Positions 1 through 8,434 of a DNA stretch of 40,334 nucleotides are shown in pieces (within the stretch, counting starts at the first letter, position 1; every line of letters begins with the position of its first letter). The stretch is taken from the NCBI GenBank assembly GCA_009837205.1, contig VXTZ01000007.1, forward strand, positions 1 to 40,334, in the 5' to 3' direction. The notes beneath the pieces were generated by a model. That model made no database searches. It worked only from the letters and a program-made list of their open reading frames with translations, and was not told the origin of the DNA. Origin of the DNA: Candidatus Dadabacteria bacterium. Its GTDB lineage: Bacteria; Desulfobacterota_D; UBA1144; Nemesobacterales; Nemesobacteraceae. A program made the translations under genes and the position numbers.

Positions 1-283
1 CCCGTGCGTGTAATTCCAGCTACTTACAACACGAATGTGCCGAAGTCAGGAAAATGAGATTTGTACCTTGCAATTGCGGTATTTAATGCCGCAATTGCAA
101 GGATGATTGCTGATAATATACAAGCAGATTTAGACCAACTTCCATACTTCCGGTTTGGAAATAGCACGCGAAATCTTAAATGCAAGCGTGGATTAGTTCT
201 TAGTGAATCAGGTTTTAAGGGCCCGGTCCGGGGATATCTCCTGCCATGGCAAGTCAGTTTTACGTTGCAGGCTCAGCTTTCAC
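1..283. other. Left-edge region without a supported gene
   Basis: I see no convincing gene here. A plus-strand frame opening with TTG at 61 has no ribosome-binding site and encodes nothing I recognise. Its sequence runs through the hairpin at 66-102 and through the antisense of the acidic-protein gene. The stretch holds that strong hairpin and a short palindrome, TTCACTTAGTGAA (279-291), which overlaps the stop codon of the small acidic gene on the minus strand. It could be the 3' flank of the minus-strand operon. Confidence 0.5.
66..102. repeat. Perfect 14-bp inverted repeat (hairpin)
   Basis: The arms CCTTGCAATTGCGG (66-79) and CCGCAATTGCAAGG (89-102) are exact reverse complements around a 9-nt AT-rich loop. 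Each arm also contains GCAATTGC, itself a palindrome. Neither strand has a T-tract after the stem, so a simple Rho-independent terminator is unlikely. It could be a mobile-element or REP-like palindrome, or a regulator site. Copies elsewhere in the genome would decide. Confidence 0.7.
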
Positions 284-484
284 TTAGTGAAGTACTCTTT
301 TTCTTCTCTCTTCCCCTGTAATATCCTCGGAATCGTCATCGTAATAAAGGTAATTCATTTCTTCAAAGAGTTCGTCGAACTCATCTGCGAATTCATCCTC
401 AAGCCCATCATCTTCGTCAAACGTGTCGGAGATGTCCAACGGGTAGTGAAAGTCTTCATCGTCTTTTTTGATAAATTTGAGCAT
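284..484 (-). CDS. Small, highly acidic hypothetical protein
   Basis: I do not recognise this 66-residue protein. About 26 of its 66 residues are Asp or Glu, concentrated between residues 8 and 59. The N-terminus is short and basic (KFIKK) and the tail is basic (RRKRVLH). It has no membrane segment or signal peptide. The start is well supported: a GGAGG ribosome-binding site lies 5-6 nt before the ATG at 484. It follows the HAD gene on the same strand after a 118-nt gap, so it may have its own promoter. Such acidic proteins can act as nucleic-acid mimics or RNA polymerase accessory factors, but nothing here shows either role. Confidence 0.6.
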   Translation of the reverse strand: MLKFIKKDDEDFHYPLDISDTFDEDDGLEDEFADEFDELFEEMNYLYYDDDSEDITGEERRKRVLH

Positions 485-516
485 GATTACCTCCGGCGGG
501 AAAAACCTTCAACCAA

Positions 517-544
517 AAGCTACACCCCGGTTATCAAAAGTCAA
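517..544 (-). promoter_or_regulatory. Weak candidate promoter for the small acidic gene
   Basis: On the minus strand TTGACT (544-539) and TAGCTT (522-517) are separated by 16 nt, and lie 33-60 nt upstream of the start at 484. The -35 is good and the -10 matches only loosely, so this is a weak call. Confidence 0.25.
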
Positions 545-602
545 CATCCTGAGATTAAGTTTCAGTTAAGTGACACAATTACTTTTACTCATGACCTTTC
601 AA

Positions 603-1403
603 TCACAGCGGTTTTAGAAGAAAAAAGACGTTCTTAAGGATGAAATCGGGCTTTATTACATTGCCCTTAAGATCGGTTTTTTTAGTAACTCCTGTCATTA
701 CAAGTGCTGTGCTGTACCCTGCTTTTTCCCCTCCGGCAATGTCGGTTCGGAGACTGTCTCCGACCAGAAGAGTTTTTTTCGTGGGTGCCACTCCACTTTT
801 CTCCAGAATATCGAACATGTATTTTTCGGGTTTCCCAGATGTAACCGCTTTCTTCCCCGATGCGGCTTCCACCGATGCGAGGAGGGCTCCTGTAGCAGGG
901 GCCCGGCCGTGTTCGCAAGGGTAGAAGAAGTCTGCGTTTGTTCCGATGAAGTCTGCGCCGTTTCCGATTGCTATGGAAGCGGTCTTTATTTCCTCAAGAT
1001 TAAATCCCGGGTGACTTCCTATCACCACGAGGTCTGCGCCGAGAGAGTCATTTCCTGAAACTTCAACCAGTCCCGTCTCCCTGACCTCGTTCTTCAGGTA
1101 ATCGCTTCCGGCTATGAAGACCGTTTTCCATTTCTCTGATGAAAGTTTTTCCCTTATCATAGAAGCGGTTGCCATGGGGGAGGTTACGAACTCACTATCG
1201 TGCGACCGAATTCCGAGTCTTCTGAGTTTTTTGGCATAGTCAGAAGGAGACCGCGAGGGGTTGTTGGTTATAAAGCGTATCCCCTTTTTATTCTTTCTTA
1301 ATGTCTCTAGCACCTCGGGGGAGTTGCCGATGGCCTTTTCGCCGGAATATATAACCCCGTCTAGGTCAAAGACGAAATGATCAAACGAATTTTGAAAATC
1401 CAT
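603..1403 (-). CDS. HAD-superfamily (IIA/NagD-like) phosphatase
   Basis: A cytoplasmic HAD-fold phosphatase of 266 residues, of the NagD / p-nitrophenylphosphatase / phosphoglycolate phosphatase type (subfamily IIA). Motif I is FDLDGVIY with nucleophile Asp13 and acid-base Asp15. Motif II is TNN (46-48), motif III is Lys191 in GKPEKYMF, and motif IV is GDSLRTD (215-221). The region between motifs II and III is long enough for the C2-type cap that defines this subfamily. Substrate cannot be told from sequence; sugar phosphates, phosphoglycolate or nucleotides are typical. It is the next-to-last gene of the minus-strand run that starts at rpoN, 34 nt after the hypothetical gene. Confidence 0.9.
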   Translation of the reverse strand: MDFQNSFDHFVFDLDGVIYSGEKAIGNSPEVLETLRKNKKGIRFITNNPSRSPSDYAKKLRRLGIRSHDSEFVTSPMATASMIREKLSSEKWKTVFIAGSDYLKNEVRETGLVEVSGNDSLGADLVVIGSHPGFNLEEIKTASIAIGNGADFIGTNADFFYPCEHGRAPATGALLASVEAASGKKAVTSGKPEKYMFDILEKSGVAPTKKTLLVGDSLRTDIAGGEKAGYSTALVMTGVTKKTDLKGNVIKPDFILKNVFFLLKPL

Positions 1404-1437
1404 AACAGGGGTCGGGAATTTTACGGGAGAGGCAGTT

Positions 1438-1761
1438 CTATCCCCAGATACTCTTTTTAAGTTCTTCCTGAAGATCGGAGTCGTAATTAGACTTCATTAT
1501 CCTGATCAGTTTGTTTTCCCTGTCTTCAAAAAACTCAACTCCCATGAAGGAAAGTATGTCAAACGCAGCCCTTTTGTACCCTTCGTAGAACTCTTCTATT
1601 TCTCCGGAAGCTCTGACGGTCTTTGAATCGAGGTAAAGGGCTATCGCTGCGATCTCATCCTTTATCTCGGGGGATATCTCGATCTGAAACCCTTCAAGGT
1701 CACCCTGAAGGAGATGGTTCGTGTACATTTCGATTACGGCGTCAAGTGTGTGTACGTCCAT
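1438..1761 (-). CDS. Hypothetical protein in the PTS regulatory cluster
   Basis: I do not recognise this 107-residue protein. It is soluble, acidic and probably mostly helical, with no signal peptide or membrane segment. It ends in KKSIWG. It begins 23 nt after the EIIA-Man gene on the same strand and is probably co-transcribed with it. In many related clusters this position is taken by HPr (ptsH), but the HPr phosphorylation-site pattern (GxHARP with its Ser46 region) is absent, so it is not HPr. Its location alone suggests a link to PTS-based regulation. Confidence 0.65.
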   Translation of the reverse strand: MDVHTLDAVIEMYTNHLLQGDLEGFQIEISPEIKDEIAAIALYLDSKTVRASGEIEEFYEGYKRAAFDILSFMGVEFFEDRENKLIRIMKSNYDSDLQEELKKSIWG

Positions 1762-1784
1762 TTAAGCATCCTCTCCAGCGTATT

Positions 1785-2195
1785 CTAACCGTTTTTACTA
1801 AGAAGTTCACTTGCCACTATTATGTTGTCTCTTCCCGCCTTGGCCGCGAGTTGTACTGCTTCTTTGAGAGTGGTTTTTTCCTCAACGGTGCCGAGTTTTA
1901 AAAGCATTGGCAGATTCACCCCTGAAATCACCTCCATTTCGCCGCTTTCAAGAAACATCAGGCTTATATTGGAGGGGGTTCCTCCGAACATGTCCGTTAC
2001 GAGCAGTATCCCATCTCCCTCGTCGACGCTATCGACTGAAGCCCTTATCTTTTTGTCAAAATCCTTGGAGTCTCTTGAGGCGTCTATTGAGACTGCGGTC
2101 ATCTTGACCCTAGGTTTCTCGGGCAGAATGAAGTTCACTGCCGATATAAGCTCCTTTGCGAGCTCTCCGTGCGTGATCACCACTATAGAAAACAT
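1785..2195 (-). CDS. PTS EIIA component, mannose family
   Basis: This 136-residue protein is a stand-alone EIIA domain of the mannose/fructose/sorbose PTS family. It accepts a phosphate from HPr on a histidine. The phosphorylated residue should be His9 in the N-terminal ITHGELA motif, and the family signature DMFGGTPSN is at 68-76. No EIIB, EIIC or EIID gene is nearby, so it is more likely a regulatory phosphocarrier than part of a sugar transporter. It lies 7 nt downstream of rapZ on the same strand. Confidence 0.92.
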   Translation of the reverse strand: MFSIVVITHGELAKELISAVNFILPEKPRVKMTAVSIDASRDSKDFDKKIRASVDSVDEGDGILLVTDMFGGTPSNISLMFLESGEMEVISGVNLPMLLKLGTVEEKTTLKEAVQLAAKAGRDNIIVASELLSKNG

Positions 2196-2202
2196 AGCAC
2201 TT

Positions 2203-3060
2203 TTATAGCTTATTTATATCCCTGTGTCTAATAATCGCGGAATATTCGGAAAGGCTTTCGCCAAGAGCATCGGCCATGACTACGGAGCGGTGCTTCCCGC
2301 CGGTGCAACCTATCCCCAGGGTAAGATAGGACTTTCCTTCCTCTGAATATTTAGGGATCAAAAAGCGCAGAAACGAGCACAGCTTCTCCAGAAACTCCCG
2401 CGAAGCTTTATCCGACATGACAAAGTCCACGACTTCGCCTCTAGTTCCATCAAGGTCTCTCAAGGATTCTGTGAAGTGGGGATTTTTCAGAAACCGAACG
2501 TCGAAAACCAGATCCGCGTCTTCGGGAACCCCGTACCTGTAGCCGAAAGAGAGAAGGGTGATAAGAGGGGTCTGCTTGTCGGTTGTCCCGGCAATTTTTT
2601 CTATGATCGCTTTCAGGTCGTGAACGCTGAGAGTGCTTGTGTCTATGCGCTTGTCCGAGAGCTCTCGTATATTTGCCAGGATTTGCTTTTCCTCTGATAT
2701 TCCTTCGGTAAGCGTCTTCTCGCTTCCAAGCGGATGAATTCTCCTTGTCTCCTTGTATCTTTTAACGATTGTCTCTTCAGAGCATTCAAGAAACACAAGA
2801 TCGACCCTCTCAGCTGACTCTCTTATCTTTTCCAGCACTTTTTCGAAATCGTAAAGCGTATCTTTTACCGGTATCCGTATATCAATGACTGCGACCGCTT
2901 TTTTTATCTGTGTAAGAGATTTTCCGCAGAGGTCGATAAAAGAGAAAAGAAGTTCGGGAGGCATGTTGTCAACGCAGAAAAAGCCCAGATCTTCAAGTGC
3001 TTTCGCCGCCGTGCTTTTTCCCGAACCGGAAAGTCCGCTCAGTATTATTATCCGTTCCAT
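2203..3060 (-). CDS. rapZ: RNase adapter / nucleotide-binding protein RapZ
   Basis: RapZ (YvcJ/YhbJ family), 285 residues, a normal length. In Enterobacteria it is an adapter that delivers the GlmZ sRNA to RNase E and so controls amino-sugar synthesis; in other phyla the role is less clear. The P-loop is GLSGSGKST (9-17). The conserved C-terminal motif GCTGGKHRSV (251-260) belongs to the RNA- and ligand-binding domain. Its ATG overlaps the hprK stop by one base (TAATG), which suggests translational coupling. It sits between hprK and EIIA-Man, a common PTS-linked order. Confidence 0.95.
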   Translation of the reverse strand: MERIIILSGLSGSGKSTAAKALEDLGFFCVDNMPPELLFSFIDLCGKSLTQIKKAVAVIDIRIPVKDTLYDFEKVLEKIRESAERVDLVFLECSEETIVKRYKETRRIHPLGSEKTLTEGISEEKQILANIRELSDKRIDTSTLSVHDLKAIIEKIAGTTDKQTPLITLLSFGYRYGVPEDADLVFDVRFLKNPHFTESLRDLDGTRGEVVDFVMSDKASREFLEKLCSFLRFLIPKYSEEGKSYLTLGIGCTGGKHRSVVMADALGESLSEYSAIIRHRDINKL

Positions 3061-3989
3061 TATTCCCGAGTGCCGGACGGAATCTCGATTTTCTTACCGG
3101 TCTCCTTAAGTATCTGGTTTCGCACCGCCACGTCTATTACAGACGCCATATTTCTTCCCGGACTCACAGGCAGCACTATGTACGGCAGTTCTATGTCGAG
3201 TATGGAGTAAGTTTTTGTGTCCAAGCCAAGGCGATCGTATTCCGTTTCGGAGTTCCATTGGTGAAGTTCTACAACCATATCGATTTCTCTTTTTTCCATA
3301 ACGCAGGTGGTTCCGAAAAGGTCCTTTATGTTCACTATGCCTATTCCCCTTACCTCCACAAGGTACCTTATGTTCTCGGGACCCACTCCGACGAGTGTCT
3401 GGGAGCCTATTTTCCTTATTTCGACCACGTCGTCCGCGATAAGCTTCGAGCCCTGTATTATAAGGTCGATTGCGCATTCGCTTTTCCCGATTCCGCTTTT
3501 CCCGAGAATCAGGACTCCCGTATGATGCACGTCAAGAAGCACTCCGTGAACTGTTATACGGGTTGCAAATTCCTCGGCGAGCAGTTCATTGAGAATGGTT
3601 ATGAATTTCCCCGTGCCTAGGGTTGTTGTAAAAAGCGGTATCCCTTCTTTTTCAAAATGCTCGATAAAAGATTTTTCTGGGCTAGCTCCCTTTGAGAGTA
3701 TGAAGCAGGGAATATCGTTTGACAGAAGATTTGATATTATTTTTTTTTGGGTTCTGTCGGGAAACCCGTTTATGTAGGAGATTTCTGTTCTGCCGAGCAC
3801 TTGTATGTTTCCGCGCTCGAGTTCTATTTTCTTTTCTATCATCCTTAATCCCGGTTTCTTGGCACTTGGTGAAATAATGCGTCTTTCAAGCCCGTTTTCT
3901 CCGGAAATAGGTTCAAGACCGAGCTTTTCTCCGAATTTTCCGTAAAAGTCTCCGACTGAGATGGAATGGCTGTTTTCAGAGTTTTTCAT
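3060..3989 (-). CDS. hprK: HPr kinase/phosphorylase
   Basis: Bifunctional HPr kinase/phosphorylase, 309 residues from the ATG at 3989. It phosphorylates and dephosphorylates a serine of HPr (Ser46 in Gram-positives) and so links carbon or energy status to PTS regulation. The N-terminal domain is followed by a P-loop, GKSGIGKS (163-170), and by the family signature region at 205-226 with its VEVRGIGIVNI core. A TTG at 3998 would add three residues. I prefer the ATG, which overlaps the end of ptsN. HPr itself is not in the window. Confidence 0.94.
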   Translation of the reverse strand: MKNSENSHSISVGDFYGKFGEKLGLEPISGENGLERRIISPSAKKPGLRMIEKKIELERGNIQVLGRTEISYINGFPDRTQKKIISNLLSNDIPCFILSKGASPEKSFIEHFEKEGIPLFTTTLGTGKFITILNELLAEEFATRITVHGVLLDVHHTGVLILGKSGIGKSECAIDLIIQGSKLIADDVVEIRKIGSQTLVGVGPENIRYLVEVRGIGIVNIKDLFGTTCVMEKREIDMVVELHQWNSETEYDRLGLDTKTYSILDIELPYIVLPVSPGRNMASVIDVAVRNQILKETGKKIEIPSGTRE

Positions 3990-4440
3990 CTTCTTCAATC
4001 AACAGGTTGTAAATATCAGAAGCCCCCTTTGACGCAATAAGTTTTGACCTTACGTCGTTTTGTCCGAATATCCTGGATATCCGCGCAAGCAGGGTTATCC
4101 GGGTTTCCGTGGGACAGTTCTCAGGAGTTATCAAAACGGCGAAAAGATGGGTTTTTTCTCCGTCTAGCGAGTCGAAGTCAACCCCCGTCTCGCTTCTGGC
4201 AAAAGCTATGGTTATATCCGGAATGTCGAGGAGTTTTACGTGCGGAATCGCCACTCCGGAATCAATCGCCGTGCTGCACAGCCCCTCTCGTTCAACTAGG
4301 GTTTCGCTTAGCCTCTGCACGTTAAGCCTGGGCACGGCGTCTGCGACTTTTTCCGAAAGCTCCCGCAGCACGTCCGGTTTTGTTGTCGAAGCGAGTTCGG
4401 GAAATACGGAATTTTTCTCCAGGCATTCAGAGATTTTCAC
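3976..4440 (-). CDS. ptsN: PTS IIA-like nitrogen-regulatory protein (EIIA-Ntr)
   Basis: EIIA of the fructose/nitrogen type, 154 residues. It is the terminal acceptor of the regulatory PTS-Ntr chain. In Proteobacteria it influences sigma-54 genes, potassium uptake and other systems through its phosphorylation state. The active-site histidine is His67 in GVAIPHVK, the standard PTS_EIIA_2 motif. The start is a GTG at 4440, behind a purine-rich stretch. It lies directly between hpf and hprK, the usual order downstream of rpoN, and overlaps the 5' end of hprK. Confidence 0.94.
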   Translation of the reverse strand: MKISECLEKNSVFPELASTTKPDVLRELSEKVADAVPRLNVQRLSETLVEREGLCSTAIDSGVAIPHVKLLDIPDITIAFARSETGVDFDSLDGEKTHLFAVLITPENCPTETRITLLARISRIFGQNDVRSKLIASKGASDIYNLLIEEDEKL

Positions 4441-4456
4441 TTTTCTTTTTCCGTGT

Positions 4457-4999
4457 TCAGGGTGTAAGAAGTCCTACCTTTTTCGAATCGGCTTTTTTGT
4501 AAACGACATTCATTTCAAGCGTTTCGCTGTTTCTGAAAGCCACGAAATCCTCTTCGGACGCGTCAAGCTGCAGCAGTGCTTCCGCAACGCTCATGGGCTT
4601 GGGACTTAGGTGCTGGTGATCTACCCTCAGATTGTTTTCCGTCTCGGCCCTCTGCACACGTGCGGCGGAAGGGGTCTTCGAGACGTTTCTTCTTCTCAGG
4701 CTCAGCTGTTTATCTGTTCTTCTCCGCAGTTGTTTTATGATCGTGTCGAAAAGCTTGTCTATTGCTGAGTGCATTTCCTCCGTTTCTACCGAAGCGGCCG
4801 CTTTTACGGGGCCCGAGCTGATTGTTATTTCCGCATTGTTTCTGAGTTTCTCCGCTGAAAGAATTATTCTTGCCTCTGACGGATGTCTGTCTGGGTCTAT
4901 GTACCTCTGGAGTTTTGGCATTTTCTTCATCGCGTAACGTTTGAAATGTTCCGACCTTCTTTTATCGGAAATGTTTTTCGTGATGATATCGGTTTTCAT
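4457..4999 (-). CDS. hpf: Ribosome hibernation-promoting factor, long-form-like
   Basis: HPF/YfiA-family protein of 180 residues. The N-terminal ~105 residues form the S30AE domain that binds the decoding centre and shuts down 70S ribosomes in stationary phase. The basic segment QLRRRTDKQLSLRRR near 90-105 fits rRNA contact. A linker is followed by a C-terminal domain (~133-180, PMSVAEALLQLD and EMNVVYKK) like that used by long HPFs to dimerise ribosomes. A very strong AAAGGAGGT lies 8 nt before the ATG, inside the end of rpoN, so expression is probably coupled to rpoN. Confidence 0.93.
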   Translation of the reverse strand: MKTDIITKNISDKRRSEHFKRYAMKKMPKLQRYIDPDRHPSEARIILSAEKLRNNAEITISSGPVKAAASVETEEMHSAIDKLFDTIIKQLRRRTDKQLSLRRRNVSKTPSAARVQRAETENNLRVDHQHLSPKPMSVAEALLQLDASEEDFVAFRNSETLEMNVVYKKADSKKVGLLTP

Positions 5000-5002
5000 G
5001 GT

Positions 5003-6424
5003 TCAAACCTCCTTTGAGAGTCTTTTTGATGAACTGGGTATGCCGAGTATTTTTCTGTATTTTGCAACCGTTCTTCTCGCAACCTTTACATTTTTCATGG
5101 AGAGTATCCTGGATATATCTTCGTCCGAGAACGCACACTGGGCCGGTTCTTCATCAACTATTTCCCTGATCATTGATTTAATTTTCTCAAGCGAAATCTT
5201 TTGTCCGTTGGATGAGCGGACTCCTCTTGAGAAAAGCTTTTTAAGTTCTACTATTCCTTGGGGGCATTGTATGTATTTTCTGCTTGTTATACGACTCACG
5301 GTTGATTCATGAATGCCCACGGTGTCAGCCACGTCCTTTAGCTTCAGGGGTTTTATGTGAGCGCTGCCGTGATCGAAAAACTCCCTTTGCTCATCGACGA
5401 TTTTCTCCATAACTTTGCGTATTGTAGTCTCGCGCTCTTCGATGCAGCGGACGATTCTCTGGGCCACTTCGATTTTTTCCCGCAGATAGTCCGTGGTCTC
5501 TCCCGTTAGGTTCGCACGGTCGGAGAGAATCTTTTTGCAGTAGGAACTTATTCTGAGTTTCGGAAAACTCCTATTTGACTGCATCTGCAAGTCATCTCCC
5601 ACCTTGTACACGTAGAAGTCGGGAATGATGTTTCTAGTCGCGTCTTTAGTGTAATAAGGCCGCCCAGGTTTTGGCTCAAGGGAAGTTATTACGGCTTCAA
5701 TTTCCAGTATCTCTTCCTTGCTTATGTCAAGTTCGGCACAGATCTTCTCGTAGTCTTTTCTGCCGAGATCGTCGATATGGTTCTCTACTGCCCGCATAAC
5801 GGGACTTTTCTTTTCGTAACCGAGGTCCAGAATTTGTGCGACGAGACACTCGGAAAGGGAGCGGGAACCGACTCCTATGGGATCAAACGTAGTGCGTATC
5901 TTCTCGGCTACCTGTATTACCTCCGCCATGCGGTCACCGTCTGCTTCAGATGAGCCTTCTGTTTCAAGCAGTCTTGCTATTTCCCCAAGTTCAATCTCAA
6001 GGTATCCGTCCTCGTTTATGTTGCCGATGATAAGCGAAGCTATCTGCTTTTGCCGTTCGCTGAAATCGGTCATTGACAGCTGCCAGTGAAGGTGCTCAAA
6101 CAAAGAATCCTGATTTGGAATCTGGTCTTCCCAGGTGGTTTCCTCGCTTATTTCCGCAGAAAACTCTTCGGGTACCGGGTAGTCGGTTTCCGTCGGGCCG
6201 AGTTCATTTAGAAGAGATTCTCCCGGATCTTCTTTTTCCGTTTCCAGAGATGAATCTGGATCTTCTTCCAGGGCGGGGTTCTCTATGAGCTGTTCCTCTA
6301 GGTATTCCCTGAGCTCAACCGTGTTCATCTGTACCAGGCTTAGAAAAAGCCTGAGATGCTGGGTGAGTATGAGCTTTTGCTTCTGTACTACGTTAGGGGT
6401 CTGTGCAAGACCGAATCCACTCAT
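5003..6424 (-). CDS. rpoN: RNA polymerase sigma-54 factor
   Basis: Sigma-54, 473 residues, the factor that needs an AAA+ enhancer-binding protein for open-complex formation. Region I at the N-terminus is Gln- and Leu-rich (VQKQKLILTQHLRLFLSLVQ), followed by an acidic region II. The core-binding and DNA-binding domains end in a near-perfect RpoN box, ARRTVAKYR (449-457), which contacts the -24 element. It heads the cluster that runs through hpf, ptsN, hprK, rapZ and EIIA-Man. A TATAAT box lies about 60 nt upstream, and an AAGGAG lies 13 nt before the ATG. Confidence 0.97.
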   Translation of the reverse strand: MSGFGLAQTPNVVQKQKLILTQHLRLFLSLVQMNTVELREYLEEQLIENPALEEDPDSSLETEKEDPGESLLNELGPTETDYPVPEEFSAEISEETTWEDQIPNQDSLFEHLHWQLSMTDFSERQKQIASLIIGNINEDGYLEIELGEIARLLETEGSSEADGDRMAEVIQVAEKIRTTFDPIGVGSRSLSECLVAQILDLGYEKKSPVMRAVENHIDDLGRKDYEKICAELDISKEEILEIEAVITSLEPKPGRPYYTKDATRNIIPDFYVYKVGDDLQMQSNRSFPKLRISSYCKKILSDRANLTGETTDYLREKIEVAQRIVRCIEERETTIRKVMEKIVDEQREFFDHGSAHIKPLKLKDVADTVGIHESTVSRITSRKYIQCPQGIVELKKLFSRGVRSSNGQKISLEKIKSMIREIVDEEPAQCAFSDEDISRILSMKNVKVARRTVAKYRKILGIPSSSKRLSKEV

Positions 6425-6684
6425 TTAAATGATTTTTCTCCTTTTTCGGTTTCCCCAACCCTGTGAAACCGACCCATTTAAATTATAACACCATTTGATC
6501 CGTTATTTAATCTTAGGTCTTTATCGCATCAATCGGGAAGAGCCATATCAGGAGTGATTGCTTAGAGCAGGCTGCCGCCGGGGCACAGAACATGGGAGGA
6601 TTGGCGACGGAGAAGGGTTGGCCGCACTTACCGGTTTATATGTAGAATCCAAGTTCCGAGTTTGCTGCGTGACGGCGGATCGTG
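6425..6684. other. Intergenic region between rpoN and the SBP gene
   Basis: Apart from the -10 box close to rpoN I see nothing definite here. Both flanking genes are on the minus strand. No hairpin with a T-tract is visible after the SBP stop, and a plus-strand frame at 6558-6764 looks spurious. Confidence 0.4.
6482..6510 (-). promoter_or_regulatory. Candidate sigma-70 promoter of the rpoN cluster
   Basis: A perfect TATAAT lies at 6487-6482 on the minus strand. With 17-nt spacing the -35 is TTAAAT, a poor match. The position, about 58 nt before the rpoN start in an AT-rich stretch, fits a housekeeping promoter for the whole cluster. Confidence 0.45.
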
Positions 6685-8412
6685 TTACTCCCGGTACCAC
6701 TCGTGGATATTCCACAGTTCAGAGTCCCATCCGTTTACCCGTACCCCTTTTAGGCTGTTACTGAAAGCCGAGACGAAAGCCCGGTCAACCAAGGGAATCA
6801 CTACATGGTTCTGAACCAACATATCATTCATTCGAATGACTAGGTTTTCGCGATCTGGGCCGATAGGGGTCCGCGTCAGTTCCTGATAGAGATCATCGTA
6901 CTCCTGGTTGGACCAGCGAGATACGTTGCCGCCCAACCAGTCATTTTCGGAGCCGGGAATCTCAGTAGTTAGCCAGCTTGACAAATAGTTCTGCGGATCA
7001 ATGGATGATGTTCCGTTGGCATACATTTCAACATCGGCATAAAATCTCCAGAGGTTGCCGGGGTTATCCGGATCACTGCTAAAGAAAACACCTGCGTTAA
7101 TGCTCTTCAACTCGGCTTCCACCCCTATATCCCTCCACCATCCCTGAATCAGTTCCTGAGTACCTTGGCGAACCGAGTTGGTAGAGGTCTGATAAAGAAT
7201 TTTCAGTCGGACTCCGTCTTTTTCCCGGATGCCGTCGGCGCCGGGTGTCCATCCGGCCTGAGCAAGCAGGGTTCTTGCTTGCTCGATATTCTGGGTCAGG
7301 CAGTCCTGGTTATTTGGTGAAACGTACTGGAGAGGGGCCGGAATAATATTGCAGGCTGCCCTGCCCGCGGCACCGTAGAGTTGCTCGGCGATATGTCCGC
7401 GGTCAATGGCTAAGGACAAGGCCTTGCGCACTGCCGGGTCGGTCAGGAAGGGATGAGGGTTATTGCCTTCTGACCACTCGGAGCGTCGGTCTCCCAGATC
7501 TGGATCGGGATTGGAGAAGTTTACTACCAATTGTTCAACAAGTGAGGCAAAGGCCGGTCGAACCGTTGCCTCGCCGACTTCCTGCAAAGATCTGAGAGTT
7601 TGAGGGTCTATTTGCAGATTCCAGGCATAGTCAGCTTCACCTTTCTCTAGGACGGCCCGCGCAGCAGTGACGGCATCCCCGCCACCTTTTATTACCACTT
7701 TGGGGAATAGTCGGTCGGTTGCGCGGAAATGTTCGTTGATTTCATAAGTGAGAGTTGAATTAGTTTCTGTATCTGACTCACTGATTGAGAAATCGGTGAT
7801 TTTATAGGCCCCCGTCCCAACTGGATATAGATTTTCCGTGACACATTCCTGAGCTGTCTCACCGACACAGTTTGCAAACTGCGCCTTTTGCAGAATAGGG
7901 GAAGAGGCCCCCACAAAGAGGGTATATGGATAGATTACAGGGGAAGTGAAGGTAATTTTGATACTAAGCGGGGAATCCTCGACAGGATCCACATTCCCTA
8001 TGGGTACGAAATCACACACATCTTCTGTTCCTGGCAGAGAACACAAGTACCTGTGGGTAAATATAACATCTTCGACCGTTAGAGGAGTGCCGTCGGACCA
8101 AAGAATTTCTTCTTTAAGCTTCCAGGTAATCGTGGTCATATCTTCTGATACGCCGCCATTATCCACGGTCGGAATCTCCTCAGCTAGGCGAGGTACTAAC
8201 CTTCCTTCCTCATCATAGTTCGCCAGGGGCTCTAAGATCAAAGCACTAGCATCAACATCCTTAGTCCCGCCGGTAAGATAAGGATTGGCGATAGTAGGGG
8301 CTTGCCAGTAAAGTATGGTCAGGGTTTCATCATCATCGTCATCTCCACAGGAAGTTATAAAGAGTCCCGCGACTATCATGACCAAGACTAAGAATGTTTT
8401 TTTGTATTCCAT
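6685..8412 (-). CDS. ABC-type peptide/solute-binding lipoprotein (SBP family 5)
   Basis: Extracellular solute-binding protein of the OppA/DppA family (SBP_bac_5), 575 residues. The signal peptide is short and ends in the lipobox LFITSC, so Cys22 should be lipidated. An acidic DDDDD stretch just after the cysteine is typical of exported, non-retained lipoproteins. The body shows the family patterns WSDGTPLTVEDV and the later VRKALSLAIDR. Substrates are usually oligopeptides, nickel or opines. No permease or ATPase gene lies next to it, so it is an orphan or its partners are elsewhere. GGAG precedes the ATG at 8412. Base composition differs somewhat from its neighbours. Confidence 0.9.
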   Translation of the reverse strand: MEYKKTFLVLVMIVAGLFITSCGDDDDDETLTILYWQAPTIANPYLTGGTKDVDASALILEPLANYDEEGRLVPRLAEEIPTVDNGGVSEDMTTITWKLKEEILWSDGTPLTVEDVIFTHRYLCSLPGTEDVCDFVPIGNVDPVEDSPLSIKITFTSPVIYPYTLFVGASSPILQKAQFANCVGETAQECVTENLYPVGTGAYKITDFSISESDTETNSTLTYEINEHFRATDRLFPKVVIKGGGDAVTAARAVLEKGEADYAWNLQIDPQTLRSLQEVGEATVRPAFASLVEQLVVNFSNPDPDLGDRRSEWSEGNNPHPFLTDPAVRKALSLAIDRGHIAEQLYGAAGRAACNIIPAPLQYVSPNNQDCLTQNIEQARTLLAQAGWTPGADGIREKDGVRLKILYQTSTNSVRQGTQELIQGWWRDIGVEAELKSINAGVFFSSDPDNPGNLWRFYADVEMYANGTSSIDPQNYLSSWLTTEIPGSENDWLGGNVSRWSNQEYDDLYQELTRTPIGPDRENLVIRMNDMLVQNHVVIPLVDRAFVSAFSNSLKGVRVNGWDSELWNIHEWYRE

Positions 8413-8434
8413 CTGAATTTCTCCTGAGAGGTTA

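Noticed and set aside
61-321. TTG-initiated plus-strand frame at the left edge
   Set aside because: No ribosome-binding site, runs through a hairpin and the antisense of the acidic gene, and resembles no known family.
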